From Ramazzottius varieornatus (taxonomy: Eukaryota > Tardigrada > Eutardigrada > Parachela > Ramazzottiidae): 64,000 bases of DNA. A model generated the notes under the pieces. It was not told the DNA's origin. It was given only the letters and a program-made list of their open reading frames with translations, and ran no database searches. Numbering within the stretch: position 1 is the stretch's first letter; every line of letters begins with the position of its first letter. Both the position numbers and the translations under genes were made by a program. This document shows positions 62,013-64,000 of this stretch, one piece after another. The stretch spans positions 5,446,448 through 5,510,447 of the forward strand of contig BDGG01000002.1 of assembly GCA_001949185.1 (NCBI GenBank), read 5' to 3'.

Positions 62013-63074
62013 ATGGAGGATATTGACTGTGACACATGGCCGGATTCCCCGCAATGCCAGTTCTTCCTCAGTCTGGAGGATGACGAAGCACCGCCGGAAT
62101 TCATCCGCCCTCCTCCACCTTTCCTTTGTGATAGCGCCTTTGAAAAACAGCTTTCCTGCTCTAACGAAGTGTCATTTCCGTTCTCCATCAACGCCGATGG
62201 GTCGCCAGCGGAAACCACACTGATTGTCATCGTTGTTTGCACGGCCATTGTTGGAATACTCTTTCTGATTTCCGGTGCCTTGATATGGAGGTATGTCAGG
62301 GTCTTTACCGCATTGTCCTCACACCAAATTGATATTATGTAAACTAATGGCACATATTTCAAACTCAGACATAAAGAACACTATCAAAACAATACAGGGA
62401 AACGAATGTTGCTTGATACGTATGACGTGCATTTCGGAGCTTGCACTATAAACTGAAACTACTTATTTTATGTTTTTTTCACTTCCGGGTCTGGGTTGAC
62501 GGAAGGTTCGTCCGTCAAAACTTGTATTAATACCATTGTGCCTTGAACAGCTAATTCCATGTAAACTATGGAGCATATGCTCAGGTAATCTACACCGGGT
62601 TTCCAATTTCAGCCGAGGTCTAACTTAAGAGACGGTAAGGAATGATTTCTACAACAGGAAAGTGTACTCTACTTGGTCGAAAGAATGTCACAGAGAAGTT
62701 AAACAAACTTGTCAAGGAGTTTTTGTGTGCTGTGTTGATGTTTTCCATCTTATCTTGAGTGGGCGCCTTTGTTACAGAAAGGCGTTTTACTTGGATACTT
62801 GAATGCTCAAAGGGGAAGTGAACCTCGGCATCATGTTTCTCTTGAAGCTGGCTTTACCTCAAGGCGTTACTTTTCGTTCGTTCCTCGCAGAGTTCAGTCT
62901 GTGCTTGACACTGTTAATCCGGCCCAGCCTCAAGGTAGAGCTTGTCACGGTAATTTTCATGGGCCTAATCCTTTTTTGCGCCCTCGTGCTTGACTGCCCT
63001 GTTGTTTTTACCCAGCAAAGAAACGAGAGGTTACACATGTCTCCAGCCAAGATAATTGCCCTCAAAGACGATAA
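62013..63074 (+). CDS. putative small single-pass membrane protein, 126 aa
   Basis: Three exons: 62013-62290, 62891-62934 and 63016-63074. They sum to 381 bp and are phase-consistent. The N-terminal part (about 1-68) has four or more Cys and a Pro run (EFIRPPPPFLCDS). One hydrophobic helix lies at about 69-92 (TTLIVIVVCTAIVGILFLIS). Basic residues follow it at the spliced junction (IWRRVQSV) and in the tail (AKKREV). The positive-inside rule would put the Cys-rich part outside. No signal peptide is visible, so a missing 5' exon is likely. The large first intron (600 bp) is out of character for this window. No family was recognised. Confidence 0.4.
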
Positions 63075-64000
63075 CGACCCGCCGTTTGGTCGCATGCAGT
63101 CGCACCTGTCATCTTTGGCATAAAAGCCCTGCACTTTTCTGCCCCACTAGAGAGCTCTTCTTGAGAGCAACGAAAGATAATCTGGATTGCACAAAGGACA
63201 TCATTACACGCCCAGTGGAAAATTGGCTCGATTCATCTTGGGACGAGCAGCAGCCGGTCAACAGAAGCCCTTTCCTCACCGGTGTCGCTGTCACGCTTCC
63301 TCCCCAAACGAAGCGCAAAGTGCAATGTAGACAGGGCCTTTTTGAAGCAAGTGTGACACACGAGAAAGTAAAACGAAGCTCTGACCAGTGCTTACTTTCA
63401 TAACATTCAACAACTGTACAGCCACGCTGCACGCATATGTCAATCACGGCTTTTGATGCGCAGGCTCCATGTCAAAAGCATTCTGCCCAGATCCCCGTCA
63501 AGCTCAACAAAAAGAATCTCAAGTGTCTCCAAGGCCTCTTTCTAATCCGAAAATTCATCTGTCCTTGTACGCCGAAACCACACCTGCATAATATTGTTGA
63601 TATGTTCGGCAAAATATTTTCTGCGAATGAAACATTTCGAACCAGGACGCAAAAGGGTCCCTGCGTGGGAGGAAGGAATCTGACAATCCTTTCGGACAGC
63701 CATGTACTTTAGGCTGATGAGATACAATTGGGCTTTGGCTGAAGTTCATCTTGACCGATATGCTTCCGAAAAGAGCTTCTGTTCAGGGGATCGGAGAATG
63801 TATCAGTGTATTGAAGCGGCTTACTTTCAGCTACTTATCGATCGTAGGAAAGAACGTTATGGTCAACAGAAGACAATTCGCCTGTTGTCAGATACTATGT
63901 AAATGGATAAAAGGCTTTATGGACAGGTCAGTGAGGGGAAAGCACAAGAGGCTCGGCCTTTGGGAGAAGATGCCTTAGGAGGATTATTGTTATGGATATA
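63075..64000. other. right edge, nothing recognised
   Basis: Several open frames under 120 codons occur on both strands, but none has family similarity, a convincing start or paired splice sites. Confidence 0.4.

Overview
This window is eukaryotic nuclear DNA from an animal. The coding regions are split by short introns (mostly about 45-120 bp, GT-AG with two GC-AG exceptions). The recognisable proteins are metazoan: striatin, a Roco GTPase, mitochondrial dihydrolipoyl dehydrogenase, MCM2, PFAS, an ACDH-11/AidB-type acyl-CoA dehydrogenase, an SLC22 transporter, ABCB7, POLD2, a class A GPCR and a KDM7-type JmjC/PHD demethylase. The compact left part and the divergence from vertebrate and fly proteins suggest a small-genome protostome. 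A tardigrade is my guess, but nothing in the window is diagnostic.

Layout: 1-1393 striatin (minus strand, cut by the window edge). 1394-4181 non-coding with an inverted-repeat element. 4182-10985 LRR-Roc-COR gene (plus). 11355-13855 DLD (minus), divergent from MCM2 at 14514-18272 (plus). PFAS 18869-24689 (plus) converges on the acyl-CoA dehydrogenase 24816-27629 (minus). A single-exon PH/EVH1-like gene lies at 30446-31243 (plus) and an SLC22 gene at 32126-34519 (plus), which converges on an unnamed acidic gene at 35050-36130 (minus). A palindrome with an unassembled centre sits at 36734-36889 and a Cys/Pro-rich secreted candidate at 38769-39463. ABCB7 (40178-43009) and POLD2 (43789-45829) follow, both plus. 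An intronless GPCR (46740-48269, plus) converges on the KDM7-like gene (48681-51799, minus). From 51800 to 64000 the window is gene-poor, with transposon relics and two small candidate genes.

Exon models for the ten complete named genes were built by hand. Each gives an uninterrupted frame across all junctions, and the summed coding lengths are multiples of three (for example Roco 1239 aa, DLD 502, MCM2 918, PFAS 1395, acyl-CoA dehydrogenase 635, SLC22 619, ABCB7 733, POLD2 442). The genes are mostly housekeeping: DNA replication (MCM2, POLD2), purine synthesis (PFAS) and mitochondrial metabolism (DLD, ABCB7, acyl-CoA dehydrogenase). They do not form one pathway or operon.

The most striking signal that genes do not explain is a family of about 115-bp near-perfect hairpin elements sharing the core CAAGTGGCGCACG. 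I count nine copies. All nine lie inside introns, in six different genes, and I see none in more than 30 kb of intergenic DNA.
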